DNA of 64,000 nt, taken from Paragyromitra xinjiangensis (Eukaryota; Ascomycota; Pezizomycetes; Pezizales; Discinaceae). Position numbers and translations under genes: made by a program. The notes beneath the pieces were generated by a model, which worked only from the letters and a program-made list of their open reading frames with translations, was not told the origin of the DNA and searched no databases. The DNA is taken from contig JBCAMK010000002.1 of NCBI GenBank assembly GCA_038503065.1, positions 2,108,001 through 2,172,000 on the forward strand, given 5' to 3'. Positions 46,610 to 59,453 of this stretch are shown in pieces (position 1 is the first letter of the stretch; each line of letters starts with the position of its first letter).

Positions 46610-48388
46610 TTTCTTCGAAATGGATGGGAATTGGAGCCGTGGAGATGTCGAGTATTGTGTAGACTTTTGCACAAGTCTGAAGAGCTTCGAGGCGTTGGCT
46701 GCGGGGCGGCTCAAGAACAGCATATCATATGAAAGCTTGTTGGTACATGTATCGCCGTCCCGCTCCCCAGCTGCAGCAGGGGAGTTTTTTTTTTTTTGGA
46801 GGGGGAGTTCACGTGTATTGTGGGGTCCTGACAGCCAAGACACTTTTTACGCAATTAAGAATAGCGAGGATTAACACACCCCGCCAAAGAGTGGTGTTTT
46901 GTTTTTTTGTCTAGAATAGATCTAGACCCAATCTTCGCTGTCCGTCAATCATATTTGTGTTATATGTACTACACTTGATTCCTTTGCTTGCGGTGCTTTT
47001 GTGCCCCTTCTTACTGCCCTTCCTACCGCCGCATTCTTATCTCCCTGATCTCTAGAGGCTTTTTAAACCATGCCCCTTTATACTAAACAATCTAACATCG
47101 AATTAGCTGCCGGGCCGCTTTTAGCCGTCTAAAAAGTATCGTTTTTGATGTTCGTGAGGGCTTGTTAGGTTTCGGGATTGTGGAGCTATTGCCGCGGCGG
47201 TGACAAACGTTCATGAGGGTATCCTGATGGACTCAAAATCTCGGAAAATATAGAAATAGGAATAGAGAACGAATACTCGATTTCGATTTTCTTTAATCAT
47301 GATACATCACTCGTTAGCACCTATCATGCTCAAAGCAGCTCCCCAATACCCACCAAATAACCCAGGGCCTATAAAATACCAAACACGCTAGAAAAGCCTG
47401 AAGACAGCAAAGGGAAACCCACTCTTATTACGCATACAGCTATGCGCGATAAATTTTTAGTGGCATTATTCAGATAGGTGCTCTGATGGAGTTGGGAAGG
47501 CTATGTAGAAGCCTACGGATGGGAGATTCAGTCCACAAAATTCTGTTGGGAAAATTCTAGAGCGTAGTTCAGTTAGAGGTACCTCGATAAAGGGGGGAAT
47601 TAAGGGCTGGTAAAGTGGGATTAGGTGTGCTATCTCTCGTGTAGGTGTTCTGAGTTAACTGGAGGCTATTTGGGAGAAGTTATTGATTGATTATGAAAAT
47701 TATCAAGAGTACAGGTTAAGCCTGGAACCTAGTGAATCAGAATGGGTGGGTGGTGACGATGGTGAAAATACGCATGATCAAAATCCTTTCGGGGCAAATA
47801 AACAACCGAAGTTAAGAGTGCAATCATGGTTGTTCTTTTGGAGGGGGTTAGAGAAGGGTTATCAGTATGGCGAGGCGAGGTCCATAATCCTCCTTTGGGC
47901 CTAGGATGATAATATGTAGATTATTTATCCCTATTTAGTTGCTATTATCTCACGTTTTTGGCGACCTGAGACCGTATTCTAGGAAGTTTACAGAATTCAA
48001 TCAAGGAAATTAATTGGGCTAGTAATCATGATGAATCTCATAACGTAGCACCTCTAATCATAAGCTCATGGTTGGTGTCTTTTGACCAAACTGGCTAAAC
48101 TATGGCTGAAACAGGTTGGTTCAATCTGATTTGTTGTTGGGTGTTGATCATTTCTGAGGCTAGATGCTAAACCGAAAATGATTAGTGTGGATTGGCAAAC
48201 TTAAGTTGAGCCGCAACGGCGACTACGGAGAATTGATATCTCCTAGTCGTGATGTCATAATGACGGCGGGTATAGCAGACTATTCTCTAGGACTTTAAAT
48301 CCTCAGGAACACCACAATCGTTCTTCTCTCAGAATAAGAAAACCAAAACTTCTAGTTACACTCAATTGCCGACTCTAATCTACCAAAT
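46610..48388. other. Intergenic region, divergent promoters
   Basis: Promoter of GUK1 at the left and of the small mitochondrial protein gene at the right, separated by AT-rich non-coding DNA. A TACATGTA palindrome is at 46744-46751. No other features were seen. Confidence 0.5.
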
Positions 48389-48878
48389 ATGTTTAAACTC
48401 TCCACCAGGCTTTCCAATCCCCACCACCGTATTCTCCGGCGCACAGTCCCTCCTGCGACCCGCATCTTCTCTACTTCCCGTATCACCGCTCAATCGAAAA
48501 CCCCAAAATCAAAGTCAGAAACCGAATCTGAACGCAAAATTCCTAGCAAGGATGATGTCAATCCCACATCGAAGGAAAGTACCCGCAGCGGAACCCACGA
48601 TGAGGTGGCTCATACCGATAAGGCTGCTTACGGACCAAACACAAACCCTGTCGAAGAGAAGGCCATGGCAGATGCAGAGGTACGCTTATTTCGGGGAAAA
48701 AGCGAGCGATAGTTTGTGAGACTCACATCAGTATGGATAGGAGAAGACGGAAAGGCCTGGAAATCCATTGGAATATTCAGCTGCCAATCCTGAAGTCAGT
48801 TATCAAGCAGAAGATAAAGGGCCAGAAGTTGGTGGGAAGAACCGATCGAAGACTTCAGGAGGAAGTAAAAATGCGTAG
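48389..48878 (+). CDS. Small mitochondrial-targeted fungal protein, function unknown
   Basis: Exons 48389-48679 and 48741-48878 give 142 residues. The N-terminal 33 residues are an Arg-rich, acid-free presequence (MFKLSTRLSNPHHRILRRTV...RIFSTSRI) typical for import into mitochondria. The rest is hydrophilic: a Lys/Ser/Glu-rich segment, DEVAHTDKAAYGPNTNPVEE, then after the intron GNPLEYSAANPEVS and a GGK-rich tail. I recognise the order as that of a widespread ascomycete hypothetical protein, but no function is known to me. An alternative acceptor two codons downstream (48748) is also in frame. Convergent with RAD4. Confidence 0.75.
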
Positions 48879-49261
48879 TGTGCTGAGGAAGGTGTTGCAG
48901 TTCGGGGAATGCGTACCAGGGGAGATATTGTAGAAACTTATGGGTTTACGGCCATGAGAACGTGGATAATCTTGATAATCTTTTCAAATTTTCTTAGTTT
49001 TACAGGATAATATTGCCTCTACTGCAGCTCATGTCCGCGGGAGATTTCAATGCTATAATTGTATTTAAAGGATAGATTAGTATCACTACTTTCTCCTTCT
49101 TCCTCTCACACAGAAGGTCAGCTTAGCCAGTGGGATTTTGCTTATTTTGCAACACAGGTTACTTGGATACATGTATTTGCGGTATCTTTCTTCAACATAA
49201 ATCCAAGGCACAAGCCCGCCGTGGAGACAATAACCAATAAAGATCTCCAAGCATTTAGATC

Positions 49262-52200
49262 TCAAAACCAACCTAAATCTTCATCCTCAGGGTCCTCCAA
49301 TATCTCCATATCCGATTTGTCTTCCTCACTCTGCCCCTCTTCTGGCAAGAAACCACCACCACCGTCACCCTCTTCATCTTCAGGAATGAAACCACCACCT
49401 TCATCTCCGTCTCCACTGCCATTGACATCGTTGCTATCTCCCCCCTCTTCCGTGAAAAATCCACCCCCATTATTGTCATTACCATCATTCCGCTCTGTGG
49501 AGAATCCACCTCCTATATCTTTACCCTCATCAACTTCCTTCTCTTTCTGATTCCCTTCTTTTGGCACGCTTCTCTCCTCTGTCTCTGCTTTTGTGTCGGC
49601 TGGCAATATCCCTAGCCTTTCTCTAATCTTCAACTCCATCAACAATCGTCTCTGTCTTTTGAAAGCCTCAACACTCTCTTTGAACTCCTGTTCCTCGTTT
49701 TGCTCATCTATTAATCCTTGCATAACTGCTTCCACTGCTTCTTGGTATTCCTTCGCCACAACTATACCATTTATTGTCGCTGAGGCCTGCCGGGTTTTAA
49801 ATTCAAAACCTGTCTGTAATAACACTGTTAGTATGCGAGTTCACGTATACGCATGACACCTGTTGAGACGTACCACTGCCTCGGCATAGTCGATCCCTAG
49901 CAACCTAGCCGCTTTCGCAATTCCTTTATCTAGAATGCCGTGAAGTTAGCACCTTCATTACAAAGCACTGCATGAAAGAACACGGAGGGAACTTACAAGG
50001 TAAATGAACTCCTCCTTTTGGTACCATGGAAGGGACGAATATGTCTAAGTTACCAAAGCTATTCTTTGGCACCTTCCCATAGAACACGGCTGGTGGTTCA
50101 TAAAGTACCGTTTGGAACTCTGCGTACATTGCCGTCTGTCTACCTCCTTCCCCTCTCTCTTCTCTTTGCCCATCTTCTACCTCGCTGTCTGCATCGTCGT
50201 TCTTGCGTTTTAGGCGATGGCGAGCAGTGACATATTTTAGGGGTTGCTCTCCTGATTCTAGCTCACGTCCTAACCTGTACCATTGGTCACTTGACCTAAC
50301 GGCTTTCACATCTTGTCTCCTAAAGATGGTTTCCGTGACCTTTTTGCTTCCTGTGCCTGTTGTGATTGATCCGACTTTCTTCTCGGGATGTATTATTTCA
50401 CCTCTTTTTAGGTGTCTCTTGAGGGCAAACCTGTCCTTCGATTAGCTAAATTCGGTCCGAGCGAAAACTGAGAATGTGTGAGGTAACATACAAGGGATGG
50501 CCCTTCAAGTCGTGGATGTTGTTCGGGATAGGTTCTGAAACTTCTCTTTGCATCAGCTCTGCTAATTCAAGTTGATCTCGGTCCTGAGGTTTGTAAGTTA
50601 TGTGTATCTCGAGACGTTAGTAAGGAGGCATACGAGATCCCAGCCCCGCTGAAACACCTTAAGTATACGGTCCCACCATTCTGAGCCGCCTTTGGTGCAC
50701 GAAACTCTAAGTTTTCGCGTCTTTCCATTGTAGCTCTTCGCATATCGCCTCGTCACATCTTGAGCATGCCCCTCTAGCTAGCCATATAAACATCAGTGCC
50801 TACTATTACTAAATTAGAGTGGAATGGACACTGACCCTCTTCAAAGGTAACTACATAAGACATCACATTTTCTACATCCGACATCGGGGGTTCGATCTTA
50901 CTCGGCTTCCCAACGGTCGATGTAACCAGCGGGTCTACCGCAATCCATTTTTGTGTTGCTGCGCTCCAAGCTTCAACCCAATATACCGGATATTCTGATT
51001 CTCTGATTATTATTGGAGGTACCTTTTGGGGTTTGGGCGGCTTAATAAGAGGCTCCCGGAACCTTGGTCTTCTTAGACTGTTTCCTCTTCCTCTAGCTAT
51101 GGTTGTTGGTGTTGCTGGCCCAGGACCACCAAATCTGTTGTTCACCTGCACATAACTCTCATCATGATCACTCGTGCCCTTTTCCTGAAGAGCAGTAATT
51201 GGAATAGTTGGTGCTTGTTTCGTCTGAGCTGGCTTATCCTGAAACGTGAATGACAACGGTTGGAGGGAGCACACTAGCCTACAAGTTACTCCAGCAGAGC
51301 GTAATAATGCGCAGAAAAGCTGAGCCCCCAAATCTCGCGAGCCTGTATGACTGATTGAAGCGGCTAGAAAATCGGCTGTTTTTATAGGGGGGTCTCCATC
51401 TTTCGGAGGGTTGGCAAGTACAATTTTCAGCGTTTCCATATCATACCAGCGTGGTTTAGAGACACCTTTGCGTGTTATACGGAATTTCTTTTGCCACATC
51501 TCTGATGCCTTTTTAAGGCCCTCCGAGAAATAATAAGAACGTCTAAATTGTTGGTCATCTGGGTCTGGGTTAAGTAGTGAATAGATATCATCTGAGATGA
51601 GAGGCCTCAGGTTCTCCTGTTGATTGATGTTTGGTATATTAGTATTAGTTAAATACTCATAGAAAACAAATTACCTTCACTGTAGAGTTATTACACCATC
51701 GACTTCTTTGGTATACGTGGATAAGAAGGCAAAGGATATTCATTTTGTGGACTTCAAGGCGAATACGACGGTCTACAGCCGTTATGGTACGCCTCACTAG
51801 ACCAGCCTTCTGTTTCTCTTTTTGGTTAAGGACGAGCAGTAATGGTTGGTTATCTTTAGGTGACTCGGTGAAATTTATAATTGCTAATGAAGCTGTTAGC
51901 AGGTGCAGTGAAGGGATGATTATGAGTGACGGACGTTGTTTGCTAAGGTCGACCTCTTCCCAGTCGGCTTCGCTCTCGTCGGAACTTTCTTCAGGCTCCT
52001 CTTCAGAGTCCATATAATTTTCATTATTGTCGTTTTCTATGACATCGTCCTCTGTATCCTCGATGAGAACCCCTTTTCCTTTCTCTCCACCGCTTGGTGG
52101 TTCAGCTTCATTGTTACTATCGCCTACAGACTTCCGTCTTTTAGCTGGTCTGCTTCTTTCTGAGTCTGAAACTTCTTCCGGCTGCTTTGCTGATGTGTCT

Positions 52201-52376
52201 ACTACGTCCTTCAACATATCTCGATACACATCAGGTACTTCCTCCTCTGGTGCCAGCCGTCTGCCTCTCCCTCTACCCCTACTAGGTGCCACACCTCCCC
52301 TTGTTCTTTCTTTATTAGGCCGTGATTTTGTGCCGCTTTGGTTGCTCGAAGCTCCACTGCGGCGTTTTGGTGGCAT
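49262..52376 (-). CDS. RAD4: Rad4/XPC nucleotide-excision repair protein
   Basis: Eight minus-strand exons (51935-52376, 51675-51883, 50836-51616, 50634-50773, 50492-50583, 49997-50430, 49874-49929, 49262-49813) give about 901 residues. Order: a basic Arg/Gly N-terminus and acidic stretch; the transglutaminase-like fold at about 150-540 (ITAVDRRIRLEVHKMNILCLL, SRDLGAQLFCALLRSAGV, YPVYWVEAWSAATQKWIAVDP, DVTRRYAKSY); then beta-hairpin domains (HPLFALKRHLKRGEIIHP, FGNLDIFVPSMVPKGGVHLP, GIAKAARLLGIDYAEAV). The acidic tail repeats GGGF-x-(T/P)E about five times. The protein recognises helix-distorting damage with Rad23 in the nucleus. The start chosen is AAAATGCC at 52376, which gives MPPKRRSG. 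The 51-base intron 51884-51934 is in frame and stop-free, proposed from its branch site and acceptor, so the residue count could be 17 higher. Confidence 0.93.
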
Positions 52377-53101
52377 TTTATCGACGGTGGATAACTGCAC
52401 CGGTTGCTGCCGCTTGCGAGCAAAGTTGAACGCGTTCGTGGGAGACGCGGAAAACTGGGAAGCTGAGCTATCTAAATTTGGACCAGCTTACCATGTACGT
52501 CACTGCAAGGCCTTGGCGCGAGACCCAATCTGAACACCCAATATCAGTATTGTCAATCATTAGTAGATAGATAGATAGATATTTCATATACCACCACGAT
52601 TAACTATTCACCCTTTCGGAACTTATGGACACAAACAATAATATAAGCTTTATAATATGTTCCCATCTGGCTATTTCTATAGCTTTCCTTATTATGTTTG
52701 GTGTTTCAACTTCTTTATGAAGTTTAGATTATACTACAGGTATTCGAGCTATGTTGAAACGCTTAATTAGGTTGAATAATAGGTACCAGTAAGGTATATG
52801 AGGGTGGGAGTTCTCTAGGGTAGGACAGTTTATTCATGCGGCTCGGACGTTTGCTAAGCTTGTGAAAAGAATTCGAAAAAGCCGCGTAAATCGAGCTTTA
52901 GAAGTATATGCAGTTTTCTAGGGTGTCTTCTTTGTAATGTTGTTTTTAGTCAAACAGCTCAGCATGTGATGCAGTGGTGGCATGTACTTGGTTACCTGGG
53001 TCTGCATCTTGAAGTTCCTCGACCAAGCTACAAAATGATATATCCCTCCTAACCGGATGCTCAATGATTGTATTCCAATAAGGACTTCATCCTATTTAAG
53101 C
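52377..53101. promoter_or_regulatory. Divergent promoter region RAD4 / KAR5
   Basis: 725 bases between two divergent start codons, AT-rich in the middle, with a TAGA microsatellite at 52564-52582. No other gene is supported. If KAR5 starts at 53057 the interval is 680 bases. Confidence 0.6.
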
Positions 53102-55191
53102 ATGTTCCTCCTACTAATTTTTATCTTCGCCATTTCCCCCCCCACATCGCTCGCTTACTCCCGCCTTTCGTTCTTCGCTTCCCAAAAAGAGCCTATTTCC
53201 ATCCCAAAAACTTGGTCACCAGATCTCGATGATAATGTGCTGTCTCTCGCTCTATCCAAAGCATTCCCTTCTTCGTTTCAGCAGAACCCGGCCTATGCAT
53301 CGGCCCTAGACATCTTCCGTTCTCTCGAGTTAAAACCATCATGCCACAGGTCGGCTGCGGCGTCTTTAGTTCTCGATTGCGGTGCACTTGAGAGCAGAAA
53401 ATCTCAAGATGGGGGGCTTAAAATTTTCTACGCTGCTCGGCTGGCTATATGTGAATTTGAGGCCACCGGCATAAGTTTTCCTCAGGAATGCAATGATCTG
53501 GACGGTAAATTGCAGGAAATAAAGGTCATGAGATGTGTCAAGAAGTTGGAGGAGCGTCCGCAGTGGTGGACCACACTCAGCAATAATATTCAAAGCGCAG
53601 CTGTAATGTGTTCAGCTGTCAGACATGAAATTGAGAAAGGTACGACACCAAGCTTCATGACATTTATAGACTGTTGCTGACATTGTCATATATACAGATC
53701 AACTATTGACCCTCCATAAGAATATCACCAAGACCCAAGAATCCCTTTTTATAGCCCTGGATACATCCTTAAACGAGGCCTGGGAGTCGATAGTGGCCCA
53801 AAAAGAATTTGCAGGCACTTGGAGAAGAATTTTAGAAGATATCTTAGGCGAGCTCACAGAAGCTAGAGGATATGTGACAAATACAATGAAGGCCGCCGAA
53901 GAAGATGCTACTAAGATTATTAAACGCTTCGTTGAAGAGATAGAGAGCACAAGGAAGGACAGCCAAGAGGCAATTACCGATCTGAACCAGGTAATGACCT
54001 ATGACCTGAGCCTGAAACTCGACTGAATATATGAGCCAGTTAATCCATCTGGCAAGAAGCGAGGTTGAAATCCTGGAAGAAAGCTCTAAGATAATATTGA
54101 AGGGGGCGGGGATGGCAATGGAAGGAATTTCTATTGGTGCTATCGCACAGTACGAAGTCATCAAGATAAATTCAGATTTGGTTCAACAGGTGAGCCTGTG
54201 GCCCCTCGTTGAATGTGTAGTCACAAAATATCTCACCCTCTCCAATCAGGTTAATACGATGCTTTCTTCCCAAACGAATCCTTCTATCGATGACTTGCTA
54301 CACGCCACAGAAACTCTATCTTTCAGAATCGTAAGTCTGCATGTTCTTATCATGTGCCCCAAAATACTCTAAATGCTTACTTGAAATTTCACGAAAAAGG
54401 CAGACTCACTGGTAAAGCTTGATAAGCTAAAGGACGCCTCTAACTCCTATTCTTTGGTCGATTCATCTCTCCGAAACGGGTTTTATAGCTACCGAGTATC
54501 AAGCTAACTTACGAAAATCTATAGCTTTTCACCTCACTTTCGGCCTCTTACAAAGAGCTAGCCCAAAATCACGGGATTCTCACGACCACGCTCAGCAAGC
54601 AGGGAGAATCACAGCAAAGGTTTCTCACCTCACTTGAAATGGCTCACCGTAGCGCCAACGCTACGCTTGAGCGTTTCCTAGAGATGATGGACACACTTAA
54701 TCTTAGTCTAAGTGATGCAGGTATTAAGATCCAATCATGGAACATCAATGATATGGGACAAAAATGGATGTTACTAGGTGCTCTGATTTTTGGGTCTGGA
54801 GTACTATCCGGAATGGAGGGCGGCAGAGTAGTTTTGATCCTGTTTGGACTTTTGGGCTTGTGTAAATATTGATTTGACCCCCATATTATATTCCATGCTG
54901 ACTACATATCTCTGAAACCCAATAGCTGGATCATTTCTACTTCTCTTTGAACCCCTCTACCTCAGAGATTTTATCGAGATGCTCCACCTTGATAGCCCTG
55001 GCCCAGGATCGCCAGTAATCGAACTCGTTTCTGAAGGTGGTCTTGATATCATACACCACAAAATTTCGTCGCGAGGGTTTATCTTGTCTAGTGGCATACT
55101 TGTCATCATATTTTTAGCTGTTACTGTTTCGTCTACTATCCTCTGCCATCGCCGCTACTCCATGGCTTCCACAGCCAAGGAGCTCAAATAA
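53102..55191 (+). CDS. KAR5: Kar5/Tht1-like nuclear membrane fusion protein
   Basis: Exons 53102-53639, 53698-53990, 54040-54189, 54250-54330, 54400-54456, 54525-54861 and 54926-55191 give about 573 residues. A signal peptide (MFLLLIFIFAISPPTSLAYS) opens the chain. The cysteine-rich domain (KPSCHRSAAASLVLDCG, ARLAICEFEATGISFPQECN, VMRCVKKL) matches Kar5. Long coiled-coil helices follow, then hydrophobic segments (WMLLGALIFGSG, GRVVLILFGLLGL, GSFLLLFEP) and a final membrane helix (ILVIIFLAVTVSSTIL) with a short basic tail. Kar5 acts in the ER/nuclear envelope in nuclear fusion during mating. The intron after 54456 is uncertain: a GTATCA donor nearer the acceptor would make an implausibly short 29-base intron. 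An upstream in-frame ATG at 53057 would add 15 residues before the signal peptide. Confidence 0.8.
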
Positions 55192-56104
55192 ATATTGGCA
55201 TCTAGTGCCAAAACGCTCACGTGCGAAGTTTACATTTAGAGAGAGCATATACACCATATATACTTTCTCACCGTTGGAGGCTTTACATATCACCTCCAGG
55301 AATCAAAGAAAATGTTTTGGAGGGGCCTCCCTCCTTTACTAGCTCGAGCGTCAACCCGGAGATTTTTGTACTTAATTGGTTGGAAACCCATAGGGAGCAG
55401 TTTGAACTAAAGGGTTTCCAGCATCATGTCAAGATTCCATGTATGTCAGTCTAGCTGCCGCTCATGAAGGGGCTAAGATAAACGGAAGTGTACTAGCCCT
55501 CTCCCTAAATCATAATAATGCTTTCCGTTACTTATAATGATACATCACCTCACCTAACTCAATTCTCAAGTATGAGATATTTTCTACGAGTGATCTCCTA
55601 TGATGTGAATCATCTATAAATACCTTTGTGCTTGAGCCACAAATTTCTTAGGCCTTGAGCGTGAAGGGACATAGGGTAGGAACTCCCTAGGGGCTGCTGA
55701 ACATTAGAGATATATGGATCTTTCTTTGTACAAGCTGAAGCCCCTCGAGGAGGGAATAAAAAGCAAACACCTGAGCTTAACAATCGGTAACCCAAAAAGA
55801 AACCAAGTTAGCCAACCCCACCCTAGTAGTAAGAAATAGCTGCGCCGTCGAGTTCCGGAAAAAAAAAGAATAAAAAGCCAAAAGGACAAAATAAAACCCC
55901 ATTATTGATACAGAAAACCAACCCTCTTTTTCTTATTTAGAAAGGAAAGACAACATGCAAAGTGAGTGGCTATCCACCCCCCAACATGTGCATTGCTCCC
56001 AACTTTCATAATGAGATCCCATATGTATATTTATACGATCGCATTTCATCCCGTCCCATCTCATCCCATCCCAATCTGTAGTCGTCGAACAGTTGCAGTA
56101 GCGT
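55192..56104. other. Intergenic region between convergent KAR5 and NC2 beta genes
   Basis: 3' flanks of two convergent genes. A 77-codon frame at 55221-55454 has no recognisable features. From 55750 the sequence is A-rich on the plus strand, matching a T-rich 3' UTR for the minus-strand gene. Nothing else seen. Confidence 0.5.
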
Positions 56105-56681
56105 CTACTCCGCACCAGGGCCCTGCTGGTTGAACTTTGCCCTGGCCGACCCGAACAGCTCTTCCTGTTGCCTCAGGAGCTCCTCCTGCGACAGCCCAGA
56201 CTGCTCGAGTTTCGTTTGTTTCTTTTCACGTGACTGTTGCTCGTAATCGTCAGCATTCCCGAGTGCGCTTGTATTCGTTGGGTAGACACGGGTAATACCT
56301 TCTGATGTTCCTTATGTTCCTGCGCGACATTCTGGATCTGGTCGATATACTCTTCGAAACCAAGGTCTTTGAGGGCGCGGATGACATGTTCGGCCGCGAT
56401 GGTCTTTTTGGCTTCGCGCTCGGCGATGTCGTTGGCTTCGGACGAAATGAGGGTGATGAACTCGACACAGCAATCGATGAGGAGGTCACGCGCGTCTTTG
56501 GCGAAGGCGAGGTCGTTGGGGAGGATCTCGGAGATAATCTTTTGGACGGTAGCTTTGGGGAGGGACAAGTCGTCCGCTTTTTTTAATGTATTTGTCAGTA
56601 GTGATGCATATATAGCTAAGCTAGTAGGGGTAAGGAAGATGAAAGTAGAAGTATACCTCCTCCGAACTCGCGATCTGACAT
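56105..56681 (-). CDS. NCB2: NC2 beta (Dr1/Ncb2) transcription repressor subunit
   Basis: Minus-strand exons 56657-56681, 56299-56576 and 56105-56239 give 145 residues. The 25-base first exon encodes MSDREFGG. A histone-fold domain spans about 9-90: DDLSLPKATVQKIISEILP, FAKDARDLLIDCCVEFITLISSEAND, TIAAEHVIRALKDLGFEEYI. After the last intron comes KLEQSGLSQEELLRQQEELFGSARAKF, the conserved C-terminal helix of Dr1. It pairs with NC2 alpha on TBP-DNA and controls RNA polymerase II initiation in the nucleus. The last intron uses the branch GCTGAC close to its acceptor. It shares a 298-bp divergent promoter with ARP6. Confidence 0.94.
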
Positions 56682-56979
56682 GTCTGGCAAGAAAAGAAGG
56701 ATGAAAGGTAGGGTGGGAAACGCGTGTTTCACGAGATGTGGAATATGCAGTTCCTTTGAACGCGGGGTGGTATTTAAAAAGGATGTTCACGGGCTTTTTA
56801 AGAGCAACAGCGCCGGAGCAGCATCAACGACGAAATCATCATCCCTGCAAGAAAAAAACACCTAACTAGTTTGTGAGGCTGAGTGCGCAGTGAGGCTCTG
56901 GACACTATTCCGCCCTATTGTCATATGATCGACCCACCGCAGTATTGAGACAACGACAATTCCCCAACGACCGTCCATC
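56682..56979. promoter_or_regulatory. Shared divergent promoter NCB2 / ARP6
   Basis: 298 bases lie between the start codons of the NC2 beta and Arp6 genes. Specific elements were not identified by eye. Confidence 0.7.
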
Positions 56980-58440
56980 ATGCCCCCATCGCCATCCACA
57001 ACTCTGGTCGTAGACAACGGTTCTTACACTATCAAGGCTGGTTTCGCCAATGAAGATGCTATCCCCGAGAATTGTGTCCGAGTCCCGAACTGTCTTGCCC
57101 GTGCTAGGGACAAGCGTGTGCTGGTTGGACAGCAGCTGGAGAATTGCCGTGATTTCGGGTCGATGGCCTTCCGGAGGCCGGTAGAGAAGGTGTGTGTGTG
57201 AACGCTGATTTCTGGTCGAGGTTCACAACGGGCTAACGGTGGAACTCAAGGGCTATCTAGTGAACTGGGAAGCCGAGAAGGAGATTTGGGACAGGTCTTT
57301 CCTGGACTCAGACTCGAAGCTACAATGTGACCCCCGAGAAACAACTCTTCTCCTCACCGAAGCTCCCAATGCCCCCTCATCGCTACAGGCAAACTGCGAC
57401 CAAGTGGTCTTTGAAGAATACGAGTTCGGCGCCTACTACCGTTGCGTAGGTCCATCTCCCACCGCTCCTCTCCCACAAAACTCACTAACATCCCAGCAGG
57501 TCCCACCCTAGTCCCTTGGAACAACATCAGCAGTCTCTACTCACCAACTACATCCACCTCTCCTTCGACCCCTGCTGAAGCATGTCTGGTCGTTGACTCC
57601 GGTTTCTCCCACACCCATGTCGCTCCCATAATCAACGGCCAGCTATGGAACTCTGGGGTACGTCGCATTGATATCGGTGGCAAGTTCCTAACCAACTACC
57701 TCAAGGAACTGGTCTCGATGCGAACATATAACATGATGGAGGAGCCATACTTGATCAACCAAGTTAAGGAGTCAGTCTGCTATATCTCAACCGACTTCTC
57801 TGCCGACCTCGAGAAGTGCAAGTCGCTAAAAATCTCCGCAAATCCAATTGTTGTCGACTATGTCCTTCCCGACTACAACTCTGGCAAGGGCGGCCATAGA
57901 CGACCCCACGTGCCCAAAAAAGCTGGAATTGTAGCTGGCCGGGACGACGAGCAGGTTATGGTCCTAGGAAATGAACGTTTTACCGTCCCAGAGCTTCTTT
58001 TCTCTCCCTCCGACGTGGGATTGAAACAGGCGGGTATCGCGGAAGTGGTTATGCAGTCTCTCGAAACCGTTCCTGGACGCTATCGGAACCTCCTCCTTGC
58101 CAATGTTGTTGTTGTTGGCGGTAATGCGAACATCCTTGGCTTCTTAGAGCGATTTGAGGCGGAATTAAGACCACTAGCTCCCGCAGAGGCGGTGGTAAGA
58201 ATTGCGAAGCCGGAGGATCCGGTGACATATACATGGCAGGGTGGCATGGCATTAGCTAAAAACAAAAGAGAGCTGCAGAAGAGACGCGTCACGAGGGCAG
58301 AATATCTGGAGAACGGGAGTGCGTGGTGTTCTAAGAAGATGGCGGGTGAAACCTTAGGGGGCGGGGCGGGAAGTAGCGGAGGTGGAGGGGACACTAAAGA
58401 GAACAGAAACCATAAAAAGAGGAGGACGGACGATTCTTAA
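56980..58440 (+). CDS. ARP6: Actin-related protein 6, SWR1 complex subunit
   Basis: Exons 56980-57189, 57251-57449 and 57500-58440 give 449 residues. The actin fold is clear: TLVVDNGSYTIKAGFA (phosphate-1 loop), VPNCLARARDKRVLVGQQL, FRRPVEKGYLVNWEAEKEIWD, LLLTEAPNAPSSLQANCDQ (diagnostic for Arp6), EYEFGAYYRCVGPTLVPWN, ACLVVDSGFSHTHVAPIINGQ (phosphate-2), VVVVGGNANILGF and YTWQGGMALAKN. The C-terminus extends into a Gly-rich and basic tail (RNHKKRR), probably a nuclear signal. Arp6 is part of the SWR1 complex that deposits histone H2A.Z. Intron joins restore EKGYLVNW and CVGPTL. Confidence 0.95.
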
Positions 58441-59453
58441 ACCAGGTATAGCCTTAAAAATTGTGAGTAAAAAAGGAATTGTAATTTTAATCGTATTTTC
58501 GTATCAAAAAACAAAGCTAGTGGTTCAGATAACCTTTTCAGGTTGAACCCCCGCCACAGTTTCTCACTCGTCCAAGCCAATTCTCCATATGGAAAAAGCG
58601 GGTGCGAAAAGCTAGGTACATGCGGATATTTCAGGCTGAAACCATTATAATATTTAGAGGCCTTGTGAGGGGCATGTAACACAGCAATCCAAGTGCTCCA
58701 GGGAGAATTCTCAAGAACGAGTGATAGCTGATGCTATAGATGTTGACCGGGTAACTTGAGATGAGGCTCAAATAAGGTTTTGAGCCTCACATTGATGCAT
58801 CAGGAGAAATGTTAATTTGTGTTCCTGGCCCACAACTAATAACTACTAGTTTGGATATATTATTCGATACCTCCTCTACCCATCAAAGGAGAGTCATGGG
58901 AAACTAGTTGGAGCCGTGATATCTTGAACAACAGTCATACCCATGCTGCGCGGAAAAATTTTCCGCGTGGTCTAAGCCTTATGATGACCCAAGACATACT
59001 TGGGAACATGGAGGGGAATACGCATAGGGCCAAAGACAAAATCCGCCACGAACAGGTTCAACTATTAGGGTTCGGGGCTGGGTTTGGGGCTGTCGCTTCT
59101 GCTTTGGTCTGTTGTGCGATGAGGCAGGAGAGCTCCGAAGGTCTTCTGAAATCTGATACGGGGGATTCCTGATGGGGCGGATCTCGCCGACTGCCCCTCC
59201 TTTCCCTGGCGGGTTCTGTGTCTGTGCCTCAACCCCACCGAGAGCCAAGCCGATGCACGAAATCGGCTTAGCTCGCAACCGAAATCGCGGGGCAACTTTT
59301 TTTCTGTTTGTTTGCTGCATACGAGTCACGTTCGAGATAGAATATAGTCACCACCGCCTCATCTTCGATAAACTTCAATCTCCTCCATCTTATTTACCAC
59401 GCACGACAACTCCCCATATTCATTCCACAAGAAGCAAATCTATTGCAGCAACT
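58441..59453. other. Intergenic region, promoter of HPT1
   Basis: AT-rich 3' flank of ARP6, then promoter sequence. Frames on both strands at 58924-59330 are short and have no family resemblance. A small inverted pair (GGAAAAATTTTCC) lies at about 58952. Nothing else seen. Confidence 0.5.

Noticed and set aside
52027..52533. 168-codon plus-strand frame opposite the RAD4 N-terminus
   Set aside because: Shadow of the Arg/Glu-rich minus-strand coding region.
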